Part shown: one piece after another, positions 1 to 8,018 of the stretch
Position numbering within the stretch: position 1 is the stretch's first letter
Layout of the letters: every line of letters starts with the position of its first letter
Assembly (NCBI RefSeq): GCF_002140715.2
Contig: NZ_NGLE02000001.1
Span: 1,359,001 to 1,423,000, forward strand
Direction: 5' to 3'
DNA length: 64,000 bases
Source: Enterococcus sp. 4G2_DIV0659
GTDB taxonomy: Bacteria > Bacillota > Bacilli > Lactobacillales > Enterococcaceae
Program-made: the position numbers and the translations under genes
The notes under the pieces: generated by a model
Databases searched by the model: none
Seen by the model: only the letters and a program-made list of their open reading frames with translations
What the model was told of the DNA's origin: nothing

Positions 1-387
1 TTCTCTACATGTATCTGACTGTTCTTTTCGTTCCATCTCAGTCACATTATAATGAGCCAAACGAATTAACGCTGCTAGAATATAAAATACGAATAAGGGC
101 AAATAAATAGCTTGCGTCAAACCAGATGCATAACCAAGTACTGTAGGAAAAACACCAAAACTAATTAAATCCGCTAAGGAATCAATCTGAATTCCATAAT
201 TCATCTCACTTTTATTACGGTCTTTGAGATTCGCAACAAATCCATCAAACATATCACAAATGCCAGAAAACACTAAACAAAAAATAGCTTCAACAATATG
301 TTGTGTAAGTGCTAAATACATCCCAACTATAGAAAAAACTGCATTTCCATAAGTCAGTATTACCGTGTAATCATAAATACCAATCAT
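1..387 (-). CDS. pssA: CDP-diacylglycerol--serine O-phosphatidyltransferase (5' part, cut by window edge)
   Basis: Integral membrane enzyme that would transfer a phosphatidyl group from CDP-diacylglycerol to serine. The first 129 codons are present, from ATG at 387, preceded by an AAAAGG ribosome site; the 3' end lies beyond base 1. It begins MIGIYDYTVILTYGN, has hydrophobic segments, and carries the CDP-alcohol phosphatidyltransferase signature CDMFDGFVANLKDR followed by GIQIDSLAD, so all four metal-binding aspartates are visible. The family signature normally reads DGxxAR; here the arginine position is Asn. Residues after it (LISFGVFP) are typical of Gram-positive PssA. Assignment to PssA rather than PgsA rests on this local resemblance. 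Confidence 0.82.
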   Translation of the reverse strand, partial: MIGIYDYTVILTYGNAVFSIVGMYLALTQHIVEAIFCLVFSGICDMFDGFVANLKDRNKSEMNYGIQIDSLADLISFGVFPTVLGYASGLTQAIYLPLFVFYILAALIRLAHYNVTEMERKEQSDTCRE

Positions 388-529
388 ACCTTTTGTTCCT
401 CAATTCTTTTTTCGTTTAATACTACTATACCATTAAAATAGAGAGAATTAGAAGAAATTTTAAGATTCATCTCATTTTTTTTAATTAACTTTACTGCTAA
501 ATCCCTTTATCATTTCCATGCCTCAACAG

Positions 530-591
530 AAAATGTCCTTTAAAGTTTAATGAAAAAGTTTTCTCTCTCACCTCCCTTTAAAGGACATTTT
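530..591. terminator. Long perfect inverted repeat after the UPF0342 gene
   Basis: A 16-bp perfect stem (530-545 AAAATGTCCTTTAAAG with its complement at 576-591) encloses a 30-nt loop. It lies just beyond the stop of the leftward gene at 619, so a transcription end or mRNA 3' stabiliser is likely. There is no U-run on either side, which is unusual for an intrinsic terminator. Confidence 0.55.
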
Positions 592-618
592 ATTCAGCAA
601 ATCATTTGTTCTTACTTC

Positions 619-960
619 TTAATCATTATACAAATCACGAATTGGTGTCATGATAATACGATTCAAATCATTCACAATTAAGCTAAATGCTTGTTCTTTT
701 TCCATTAATTGATTGATGACTGTTGCTTTTTGAACTTCTGTTGCTAAAGTTTGTGCTTTTTCAGCATCTTCTTCCGAAAATTCTTCTCCACGCATTTGTT
801 TTTCTTGTAAGCTTTGTTGGAATGTTTGGAATTCTTTAAATAATTTGTAGGCTTCTTCGTCAGCTTTCACTTCATCATACGCTTGTTCTAGCGCTTTGAA
901 TTCTGCTAATTCACGAATCTCACGTTCTACTTGATTGGCTGTATCATAGATATTGCTCAT
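619..960 (-). CDS. UPF0342 (YheA/YlbF-like) family protein
   Basis: Small cytoplasmic all-helical protein of 113 aa in the YlbF/YmcA/YheA superfamily; the enterococcal/bacillar UPF0342 members have no firm biochemical role. The sequence begins [15 protein letters not shown] and carries the typical [10 protein letters not shown] and [10 protein letters not shown] stretches. I chose the ATG at 960 because CGAGGG stands 7 nt upstream; a longer reading frame reaches 1023 but has no ribosome site and adds a basic, atypical segment. The stop is followed by the inverted repeat at 530-591. The upstream neighbour is the PBP gene, with a 68-bp gap, so co-transcription is likely. Confidence 0.85.
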   Translation of the reverse strand: MSNIYDTANQVEREIRELAEFKALEQAYDEVKADEEAYKLFKEFQTFQQSLQEKQMRGEEFSEEDAEKAQTLATEVQKATVINQLMEKEQAFSLIVNDLNRIIMTPIRDLYND

Positions 961-1028
961 TTTATTTCCCTCGTTTCTGTAATTTCTTCTCTTTGATTGT
1001 ACCATTCTTTTATTTGTTTTCAAACCGA

Positions 1029-3206
1029 TTATTCTCCCGCCAAGCCACCAAAGAGATCTTTCAATCCATTTTTCGTTTTATCCCAGCCTTCTTTGATTTT
1101 ACCGCCGATATCAGAGGCACCTTCCTTTAGCTTACCACCGATATCTTTTGCTCCTTCTTTCACACTGTCTTTCCATGCTTCATTATTGTTGTTTTCAGAG
1201 GGTGTTTGTCCTGCCGGCATCACTTCTCCGCCTGTTGCATATGCATCTGCCACTGTAAATGGTGTTTGCGGTGTATTGGCCATAATCCCTTGTGCTTGAC
1301 TACTAAAGACTGTTGACGCGTGTGTGGCACTACTTCCTTGTAGATAATGACTTTCACTTGTTTGTTCAAAACCAAGCCATGTTGCAATCACAACATCTGG
1401 CGTAAACCCAACTACCCACTGGTCATTGGTTTTGTCAGTATCAAAATTCGTTTCAGTTGTTCCAGTTTTTCCAGCCATCACATACCCTGGCGGATCAGCA
1501 TTAATTCCTGTTCCTGAACTAAAAACACCTAAAAGCATACTAGTCATTTGATCGGCTACATCTTTAGTGATGATTTGTTTGCTTTTTACAGTCGTCTTAT
1601 CTTCTATCACAGCCCCTGTTGAATCAACAATTTTTGTGATCAAATGCGCCTCTGATTGAGAACCACCTGTCGCAAAAGGACTATAAGCATTTGCCATCGT
1701 TAAAGGAGAGACTCCTGTTTTCAAACCACCTAAAGCCAAGCCATAATATTTATCTTCTTTGGCTAACGGAATGCCGAATTTTTGTGTTTTTTCAAATCCT
1801 CGATCCAAACCAATTTTATGCAACGTCCAGACTGCCGGCAAGTTCAAGCTTTCGCCTAATGCTTGATACATTGGTACTTCACCTGCATTTGTTCGACTAT
1901 AATTTTCTGCCGGATAATAGTCTTGCGGCTTATCTTCTAAGATACTGTTTGGTTTCATCCCAGATTCTAAGGCAGGCGTATAAACTGAAATTGGTTTTAA
2001 TGATGAACCTGGCGAACGTTTGGTTTGAGTAGCGAAGTTAAATCCACGATAAACGTGTTCCCCACGACCGCCGACCACACCTTGTACGCCACCTGTTTTT
2101 GGATTTAACGCAACAGAACCACTTTGAACCATTGCTCCATCTTCTGCATTTGGTGGGAATAACGCATCATTGGCATAGGTTTGTTCCATTGATTGTTGAT
2201 AATTTTGGTCTAAGGCTGTATAAATTTTGTAGCCTTTATTTAATAAGTCTTCTTCTTTTAAGCCATACTTATTAACTGCTTCATCAATAACTGCATCAAA
2301 ATAATACGGGTATCGATAATCTGAGTTTTGATCCGAATAATTATCAACTAACATTGCACCCATATCTACACTTGCTTGCCCGTCTGCTTCACCTTGGGAT
2401 AATTTACCATTGTCTACCATTAACTGTAAGACTGTATTCCGTCGATTCACAGCGTTCTCTACATAATCAATTGGGTTATAAATCCCTGGTCCTTTTAACA
2501 TACCGACTAATGTCGCTGCTTGACCAACGGATAATTCATTCGCACTTACCGCAAAATACTTGTGAGAGGCATCTTCAATCCCCCACACACCATTACCGAA
2601 GTATGAATTATTCAAATACATTTCTAAAATTTGCTGTTTATCATATTTTTTCTCAATTTCGATTGCTAAAAACAATTCTCGTGCTTTACGCGTCATTGTC
2701 TGTTCCTGTGTGAGATAGGCATTTTTGGCTAATTGCTGCGTAATCGTACTTCCTCCGCCACCACCGCCGATTTTTCCAAAACTTAGTTTCCCCACGACTG
2801 CACGAAGCAGCCCTTTAATATCGTACCCATGATGGGTTTCAAAGTTTCGATCCTCAGTTGAAATCAAGGCATCCTTGACATAAGGAGAAATCTGATCAAT
2901 CGTGACAAAGGTTCCTTTTTGCCCAAAGAGCTTTCCTGCTTCATCCCCATTTTTATCATAAATCACCGTGGATTCTTCTAGCCCTTTCTTTAAAGCTCCT
3001 ACATTCGCTGATTTCGCTAACGTAAATAAATAAATGCTCGTCACTAAAACGGCAACTAACCCTAGTAATAAAATGATTTTATTGATTTGATATTTTTTCC
3101 ATATCCGCTTTCTCCATTGATGAAACCGAATAAGGTATGGTTTGATCCAAATCCAAAAGCGTTTAAGACCTGCTTTGATTTTCTCTATAATTGTTTTAAC
3201 GTCCAT
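1029..3206 (-). CDS. pbp2A: Class A penicillin-binding protein (PBP2a type)
   Basis: Bifunctional peptidoglycan glycosyltransferase/transpeptidase of about 725 aa, anchored by one N-terminal membrane helix (about residues 40-60). The GT51 domain shows [24 protein letters not shown] and [16 protein letters not shown]. The transpeptidase domain has the serine motif SPGSSLKP and KTGTTE. Overall sequence pattern matches pneumococcal PBP2a closely in both domains and in the linker. The C-terminus carries two amphipathic repeats of the form KEGA(K/S)DIGGK(L/I)KEG and a Gly-rich end. I chose the ATG at 3206 (MDVKTII) because AGAGGGAG lies 4-5 nt upstream; the frame remains open to 3248. Confidence 0.93.
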   Translation of the reverse strand: MDVKTIIEKIKAGLKRFWIWIKPYLIRFHQWRKRIWKKYQINKIILLLGLVAVLVTSIYLFTLAKSANVGALKKGLEESTVIYDKNGDEAGKLFGQKGTFVTIDQISPYVKDALISTEDRNFETHHGYDIKGLLRAVVGKLSFGKIGGGGGGSTITQQLAKNAYLTQEQTMTRKARELFLAIEIEKKYDKQQILEMYLNNSYFGNGVWGIEDASHKYFAVSANELSVGQAATLVGMLKGPGIYNPIDYVENAVNRRNTVLQLMVDNGKLSQGEADGQASVDMGAMLVDNYSDQNSDYRYPYYFDAVIDEAVNKYGLKEEDLLNKGYKIYTALDQNYQQSMEQTYANDALFPPNAEDGAMVQSGSVALNPKTGGVQGVVGGRGEHVYRGFNFATQTKRSPGSSLKPISVYTPALESGMKPNSILEDKPQDYYPAENYSRTNAGEVPMYQALGESLNLPAVWTLHKIGLDRGFEKTQKFGIPLAKEDKYYGLALGGLKTGVSPLTMANAYSPFATGGSQSEAHLITKIVDSTGAVIEDKTTVKSKQIITKDVADQMTSMLLGVFSSGTGINADPPGYVMAGKTGTTETNFDTDKTNDQWVVGFTPDVVIATWLGFEQTSESHYLQGSSATHASTVFSSQAQGIMANTPQTPFTVADAYATGGEVMPAGQTPSENNNNEAWKDSVKEGAKDIGGKLKEGASDIGGKIKEGWDKTKNGLKDLFGGLAGE

Positions 3207-3480
3207 AATACTCCCTCTTATATAAAAGTTTCTAAGCCATTTTACCACAGAAAATTGATTCTATTCATAGGGCTTTAGCATGAATAATATATATCTATTT
3301 AGTTTTGCTTATTTTACCATGGTTTTCTTTTATTTTTGTATAGAAAAACTTAAGAATCCATCAAGAAATCAGTCATTTTCCTTGTTTCTATCATTCTTTT
3401 CAACCTACGTTCTTATTTTCGTTAAAAAAAAATGCTAATTTAAGATATATTTGATCATAAAAAATTCATACCTTGCCTTT

Positions 3481-3575
3481 ATTATATAAGTATACCAACA
3501 AACAACCCTAACAAAACACTTTTTCATTTTTAACTCCTTTTCCCCACTCTTCCCCAAGAGTGGGTTCTTTTTTTT
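3481..3575 (+). ncRNA. Candidate small RNA, unit 1 of a near-identical pair
   Basis: A conserved block begins at 3481 (ATTATATAAGTATACC, promoter-like) and runs through a G-free, A/C-rich single-stranded stretch containing CTAACAAAACAC and AACTCC, then ends in an intrinsic terminator: stem CCCACTCTT (3543-3551), loop CCCC, AAGAGTGGG (3556-3564), then a T-rich tail to 3575. No ORF of any size fits. The same block recurs at 3755-3846 with a different but still paired stem, so the hairpin is conserved by compensating change. CU-rich, C-looped RNAs of this sort resemble Gram-positive sRNAs that pair with Shine-Dalgarno regions (csRNA, LhrC type); that role is inference. Confidence 0.6.
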
Positions 3576-3754
3576 CGTCCGTGTTCATCTATAAATACTT
3601 GTACACATCCAATCACACTAAATTCCCAGAAGATCAGGATTGGCCCAAACTTTCATTTAACACAATGCAAAAGTGAGTACAACTTAAACACTACTTTAGA
3701 AAAATTTTACAGTTTTCAATAAATTAATACACAAAAACTTCATATTTGATTTGT

Positions 3755-3846
3755 ATTATATATGTATACCAACAAACAACCCTAACAAAACACTTTTTCA
3801 TTTTAACTCCTTTCCCGTCCTTCCCCAAAGGACGGGTGTTTTTTTG
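3755..3846 (+). ncRNA. Candidate small RNA, unit 2 of a near-identical pair
   Basis: Second copy of the block at 3481-3575. The leading 60 nt are almost identical (from ATTATATATGTATACC through the AACTCCTTT segment). The terminator stem differs: CCCGTCCTT (3814-3822), loop CCCCA, AAGGACGGG (3828-3836), followed by TGTTTTTTT. Stem length and the C-rich loop are kept while the paired bases have changed, which argues for selection on RNA structure. The two units are about 274 bp apart; between them I see only AT-rich sequence. Confidence 0.6.
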
Positions 3847-3938
3847 CTTGGCATTTCTCTTTTTATTTTTCACGATCAATAAAAAATCTATTTTAATAAA
3901 ATAGACATTCGTTGTATACTACTCATGAGGTGAAATGA

Positions 3939-4526
3939 ATGAATATAACTTTTAGTCAAGCAATAACCAAAGAAAATTGGACGAACTTTAATAAAAAATA
4001 TTACAATTATAAATTTAAAAAGAGAAAACGACTCTTGTTTACCTTGGGTGTCCTTTCTGTACTATTTTTACTCTTTTCACTTTTTAATATCTGGAGAATT
4101 TTTCAACAACCAGTCAACATGTTCTTTGAAATAAATTTACATAATTTACTTCTCTATTGCCCTATCTATTTTTGGGCGTCAATGATTTTTTTACTTCTTG
4201 CAATTGAATTTTTTGTTCTCTATCGCTTTCAACTTGATTTTATGATGAAAAGATTTTTGAGAAATCCTAAAAATGCATCTATTTTTATCGACAGACACTA
4301 TACGATTACCGATGAAACGATTGAGATTACTTCTGAGTTCACTTCTTCCGTTTACGCATGGCCAAGTTTTATTGAAGTCGTTGAAACAGATGTAGCAATT
4401 GGATTATTCATTAATTCATCAACCGTTTTGCTCATCCTTAAGCAAAACCTGATGTCTTATCAACTTGAACAACTTCAATCGGCTATTTATAAACACTTAT
4501 CTGCTCATTATATTTATTTAGACTGA
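3939..4526 (+). CDS. YcxB-like membrane protein
   Basis: Membrane protein of 195 aa and unknown function. Two strongly hydrophobic helices lie near residues 33-53 and 75-100 (LLFTLGVLSVLFLLFSLFNI and the segment around FWASMIFLLLAIEFFVLYRF). The C-terminal part, about residues 115-180, resembles the YcxB-like domain, with the pattern TITDETIEI followed by WPSFIEVVETD and a short STVLLILKQ strand. The start at 3939 follows GAGGTGA by 4 nt; an out-of-frame ATG lies 4 bases earlier. It precedes the RluA gene by 46 bp and may be co-transcribed with it. Confidence 0.7.
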   Translation: MNITFSQAITKENWTNFNKKYYNYKFKKRKRLLFTLGVLSVLFLLFSLFNIWRIFQQPVNMFFEINLHNLLLYCPIYFWASMIFLLLAIEFFVLYRFQLDFMMKRFLRNPKNASIFIDRHYTITDETIEITSEFTSSVYAWPSFIEVVETDVAIGLFINSSTVLLILKQNLMSYQLEQLQSAIYKHLSAHYIYLD

Positions 4527-4572
4527 TATTTTTTCTTTTACTTTATTATGCTAATGAAAAGGTGGAACACAA

Positions 4573-5433
4573 ATGGACTTATCCATCCAGTTACCGAAGA
4601 ATTTTAAAGAACAAACCGTTCGAGAATTACTTGAAGAAGAGTGGCTCGTTCCACGTAAAGTACGTCACTTTTTGCGCACTCGAAAAAATGTTTCGATCAA
4701 TGGAGAGCCTGCTTTATTCCATTTTCCTGTAAAAAGTGGGGATATCATTACTTTGCAGTTTGAGTCAGAAGACTATCCCACTCCTGCCCTTCTTTTAGGC
4801 AATGAGGCTAAGGTTGAGGTACTCTTTGAAGATGAACACTTGATTATTCTGAATAAACCGATAGGTATGAAAACCCACCCTAATCAACCTGATGAAGAGG
4901 ATACACTACTGAACCACTTAGCCGCTTACTTAGCACCTAAAAAACAAACTCCCTATGTGGTTCATCGGTTAGATAAAGAAACTAGCGGCGCGATTTTATT
5001 TGCTAAGAATCCTTTTGTGTTACCGATTTTAGGTCGCTTATTGGAAAGTAAACAAATCTATCGGCGCTATCAAGCAGTCATTTCAGGCAATCTAAAAGAG
5101 TCGTTGACCATTCGGAAAAAAATTGGTCGTGACCGACATGATCGTCGAAAACGAGTGATTGATGAACGCCGTGGTGATATGGCCGTTACCCATATTGAAG
5201 TTGAATCTTTTGATGACCAAATGAACCATACCAACGTTTACTGTGTGCTTGAAACGGGTCGAACCCATCAAATCCGCGTGCACTTAGCAAGTATTGGACA
5301 TCCGATCATGGGTGATCCTTTATATCATCCAAAACCTAATGGTCGCTTGATGCTTCATGCTTATGAACTACACCTGACACACCCATTTACTGGGGAAACA
5401 ATTATGGCCGTCGCTGAGCCAAGTCTGTGGTAA
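4573..5433 (+). CDS. RluA-family pseudouridine synthase
   Basis: Converts selected uridines in rRNA or tRNA to pseudouridine. The 286-aa protein has an N-terminal S4-like segment (VRELLEEEWLVPRKVRHFLR) and the RluA catalytic motif HRLDKETSGAILFAKN with the nucleophilic Asp near residue 139, followed by GRTHQIRVHLASIGHPIMGD and a C-terminal LMLHAYELHLTHP block. The ATG at 4573 follows AAAGGTGGAA. Which RNA position it modifies cannot be decided from the sequence. Its stop lies 7 bp before dispersed repeat copy A, whose first hairpin may terminate it. Confidence 0.9.
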   Translation: MDLSIQLPKNFKEQTVRELLEEEWLVPRKVRHFLRTRKNVSINGEPALFHFPVKSGDIITLQFESEDYPTPALLLGNEAKVEVLFEDEHLIILNKPIGMKTHPNQPDEEDTLLNHLAAYLAPKKQTPYVVHRLDKETSGAILFAKNPFVLPILGRLLESKQIYRRYQAVISGNLKESLTIRKKIGRDRHDRRKRVIDERRGDMAVTHIEVESFDDQMNHTNVYCVLETGRTHQIRVHLASIGHPIMGDPLYHPKPNGRLMLHAYELHLTHPFTGETIMAVAEPSLW

Positions 5434-5439
5434 CGAAAA

Positions 5440-5609
5440 GAGTGTGGAACAAAACTAAAAATCAGTTTTGTTTCACACTCTAAATCCTAATAAACGGTGG
5501 ACAAAAGCCAGGTTCTTCGGCAATTTCGCAAAATTCGAGCAATACAAGAAGCGTATTGTTCGATTTTTACTCCAATTGCTCGAACCTAATCGACTTTGGT
5601 CTCAACCTC
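5440..5609. repeat. Dispersed 170-bp palindromic repeat, copy A
   Basis: MITE-like element also found at 47828-47997, with roughly four of five bases the same. It opens with a hairpin (GAGTGTGGAACAAAACT at 5440-5456 against 5464-5480), continues through AACGGTGGACAAAAGCCAGG, an inner hairpin around TCGAGCAATAC / GTATTGTTCGA, and closes with CTTTGGTCTCAACCTC. The last block read in reverse resembles the first (GAG...GACAAAA), giving imperfect terminal inverted repeats. It sits between two convergent genes and probably serves both as a terminator. The short ORF inside it is not a gene. Confidence 0.75.
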
Positions 5610-5613
5610 TTTA

Positions 5614-7134
5614 TTATTTATTCAATACTTCATTTAATTTCGCTAAGTCTAACTGTTTATAGTTTTTAAAGAAACCCGCTAATTCTTTGAAAACGGCTTG
5701 ATTCATTCCAACTTGATCATTTTCGACTTGCAAGACTAACAGCGGTTCGTGCAAACTCATTCTCAGTAAAAACCAACCACTACCATATTCATCAAAAACA
5801 TTTACTCGAATTCCTTCATGATTTTCTGGGTCGACATTCATACCGCTATGACTTGTCACAAAAGCATTTAACTCTCGGATCACTTGCTCCCCATACTCAC
5901 GAACATGATCTGCTAAAATCTCAAAACGTAATTCTTGGGTTTCTGCTGGTTGTTTTAAGGAACTAATCAACTCACCAAGCGTTGATCCTTCTTTTCTTAG
6001 TTTAGGAAGTAGCATCAGAATTTTCGCAATAACATACGCTCCATCATCTAAATAGTAATTCTCTTTAAAAGCCGCATGTCCACTTGTTTCGATTGCTAGC
6101 GGCGTGTTGATTCCTTCATCATTAAGTTCAATCATTTTATTGATGACATTCCGATAGCCAGAAATATAGCGCACTTGTTTGCCGCCTAGAGATTCGATAA
6201 AGGCTTTTAAATGACTTGATGTTGGAGAATTTGTCACAATGCTGCTGTCTGGATATTCAGCCAAAACAATCGTTGCTAAAACAGCAATCAGGTTGTTTCG
6301 GTTGATCACTTCACCAGAGGCATCCACCACCGCAGAACGATCCACATCTGTATCAAAGATCACACCTAAATCGGCCTTATTGCTCAAAACAGCTTGTTGA
6401 ATACTTTCCATCGCTTCTTTATTATCAGGATTGGGAATATGATTGGGGAACATGCCATCAGGGTCTAAAAATTGAGAACCTGTGATGTCCGCGCCAAGTT
6501 GGGCTAAGACTTTTTCTGCAAAGAAACCGCCCGCCCCGTTTCCTGCATCTACGATAATATGAAAACCAGATAAAGGTTTTTCTTCTGTCGTTTTCATCCC
6601 TTTACGAATTTTCTCAGTTAAATCAGCGGAGTAATCTTCTAAAATCGAGGTTTTGGTTACAGTTCCTTTCGCTTTAAGTGCCGGCTCGTCAGCATGTGCT
6701 AAAATATACGCAATATCCGCTTTTTCTGCACCACCAGATTTTGTGAATAGCTTCAATCCATTAAAATAATAAGGCAAATGACTCGCTGTAATCATGATCG
6801 CCGCATCGCAATCATATTGAGGAAACTGAGTGGACATAAACATGGCTGGCGTTGTGGCTAAACCAAAATCCAACACTTCGATATTTTGCTCAACGAAGCT
6901 GTCGAGCAATGCTTGTTTTAGGCTATCTGCTGAAATACGGCTATCATGACCGATACCGATTTTTAATTTTCCTGATTGATGCTTTTCAACTAACTTCTTT
7001 TCATCACGAAGCCAATAAACCATCCCTACTGCGATTTTCCCGACTTGTGTTGAGGTTAAATTCGCTGTTTTTCCCTCATGATCTACCGCTATTCCTCTGA
7101 TATCCGACCCATTTTGTAACGCTTTCAAATCCAT
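5614..7134 (-). CDS. Phosphomannomutase/phosphoglucomutase family enzyme
   Basis: Alpha-D-phosphohexomutase of 506 aa that interconverts hexose 1- and 6-phosphates through a phosphoserine. The phosphoserine loop is ITASHLPYYFNGLKLF (about residue 119), the metal loop is DTDVDRS, and the sugar-specificity loop is IETSGHAAF, where many relatives have GEMSGH. The C-terminal phosphate-binding domain includes HEGIRVNVFDEYGSGWFLLR. The ATG at 7134 lies 12 nt after GAAGGGAG. It is 37 bp downstream of the ArgR-type gene on the same strand, so an operon is plausible. Substrate preference (mannose or glucose phosphate) is not settled by sequence. Confidence 0.88.
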   Translation of the reverse strand: MDLKALQNGSDIRGIAVDHEGKTANLTSTQVGKIAVGMVYWLRDEKKLVEKHQSGKLKIGIGHDSRISADSLKQALLDSFVEQNIEVLDFGLATTPAMFMSTQFPQYDCDAAIMITASHLPYYFNGLKLFTKSGGAEKADIAYILAHADEPALKAKGTVTKTSILEDYSADLTEKIRKGMKTTEEKPLSGFHIIVDAGNGAGGFFAEKVLAQLGADITGSQFLDPDGMFPNHIPNPDNKEAMESIQQAVLSNKADLGVIFDTDVDRSAVVDASGEVINRNNLIAVLATIVLAEYPDSSIVTNSPTSSHLKAFIESLGGKQVRYISGYRNVINKMIELNDEGINTPLAIETSGHAAFKENYYLDDGAYVIAKILMLLPKLRKEGSTLGELISSLKQPAETQELRFEILADHVREYGEQVIRELNAFVTSHSGMNVDPENHEGIRVNVFDEYGSGWFLLRMSLHEPLLVLQVENDQVGMNQAVFKELAGFFKNYKQLDLAKLNEVLNK

Positions 7135-7171
7135 GTAACCAAATCTCCCTTCATTTTTTGATTGGCTATAC

Positions 7172-7627
7172 TTAATCCATCATCGCTTCAAAACGTGCAA
7201 CGACCGCTTTTGCGTCTTCTTCTGAGCGAGCAATGATAATGATTGTATCGACTCCTGCAACAGTTCCTGCAATTTCTTCGTAGCTGACTTCGTCTAAAAA
7301 GTTCGTCACCACATCGGCTGCTCCCATATCGGTATGGACAATCACCATAAACTGGACACGTTCCATACGAATCACTGAATCTTTGACAGATTCTTTTAGT
7401 TTGTCTTCACTGCTAGAAGCTTGTTGTTGCGAGAATAAGGCGTATTTCACTCGACCATCTGACCCATGGGTTTTAACGATGCTCATTTCACGAACGTCTC
7501 TTGAGACAGTCGCTTGAGTTGCTTTGACACCTGATTGTTCAAGAAGTGCAATCAGGTCGTCTTGGGTTTCTATTTCATTTTCTGTGATTAGTTGTTTGAT
7601 TAACCGTTGTCGATCTGTTTTTTTCAT
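7172..7627 (-). CDS. ArgR/AhrC-family transcriptional regulator
   Basis: Hexameric-type arginine repressor homologue of 151 aa. Residues 1-70 form a winged helix with the recognition sequence ATQATVSRDVREM. Residues about 80-150 form the ligand-binding and oligomerisation domain. In ArgR/AhrC proteins the arginine site includes the pair of aspartates in GTxAGDDT; here the corresponding stretch is GTVAGVDTI, so the first Asp is Val. The ATG at 7627 follows AGGAAG by 8 nt, and the frame extends upstream to 7687 without a ribosome site. It stands apart from arginine genes and precedes a phosphohexomutase, so the regulon is unclear. Confidence 0.87.
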   Translation of the reverse strand: MKKTDRQRLIKQLITENEIETQDDLIALLEQSGVKATQATVSRDVREMSIVKTHGSDGRVKYALFSQQQASSSEDKLKESVKDSVIRMERVQFMVIVHTDMGAADVVTNFLDEVSYEEIAGTVAGVDTIIIIARSEEDAKAVVARFEAMMD

Positions 7628-7927
7628 GGTTCCACTTCCTGTTTTGGTTATTTTCTTTATTATAGCGAAAGTTGGCAGATTTTGCATTTCTTTTTGGTAA
7701 AAATTACTTTATTATGAGAAAAGTGTTATCACCACTTTTGCATCCATTATAAAAAACAAAATCCTGATTACTTAAAGCTAAATTTATTATAGAAGTATCA
7801 TCATTTTTTAGCGCTAATTTATTCAAATTAGAAATCTGTTTTTCCTACCCCTAAATACCAAGCACTTAGACTTTCTGAAAATTTGACAGAATTTAAGGAG
7901 AATATTGGGCGTTTTATGATTTTTTAT

Positions 7928-7983
7928 TTTGATATACTTATTATCAAAGAAATATTGACTTGTATTTCTACTTTTGATATAGT
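7928..7983 (+). promoter_or_regulatory. Promoter and possible operator of the Fic gene
   Basis: TTGACT at 7955-7960, a 17-bp spacer and TATAGT at 7978-7983 make a near-consensus sigma-A promoter 35 bp before the Fic start codon. A 7-bp inverted repeat TTTGATA (7928-7934) / TATCAAA (7942-7948) lies just upstream, and TTTGATATA recurs at the -10 region. The rest of 7628-7954 is AT-rich with nothing else I can identify. Confidence 0.65.
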
Positions 7984-8018
7984 TTGTTAAAATACAGAAC
8001 GAAAAAAGGAGATTTATT

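Noticed and set aside
3439..3455. CiaR-like box (TTTAAG-N5-TTTGAT) driving small-RNA unit 1
   Set aside because: The second half matches poorly, the spacing to the -10 is too long, and unit 2 has no such box.
5468..5662. 64-codon frame across repeat copy A
   Set aside because: It lies inside a palindromic repeat; a similar frame in copy B is equally a product of the repeat.
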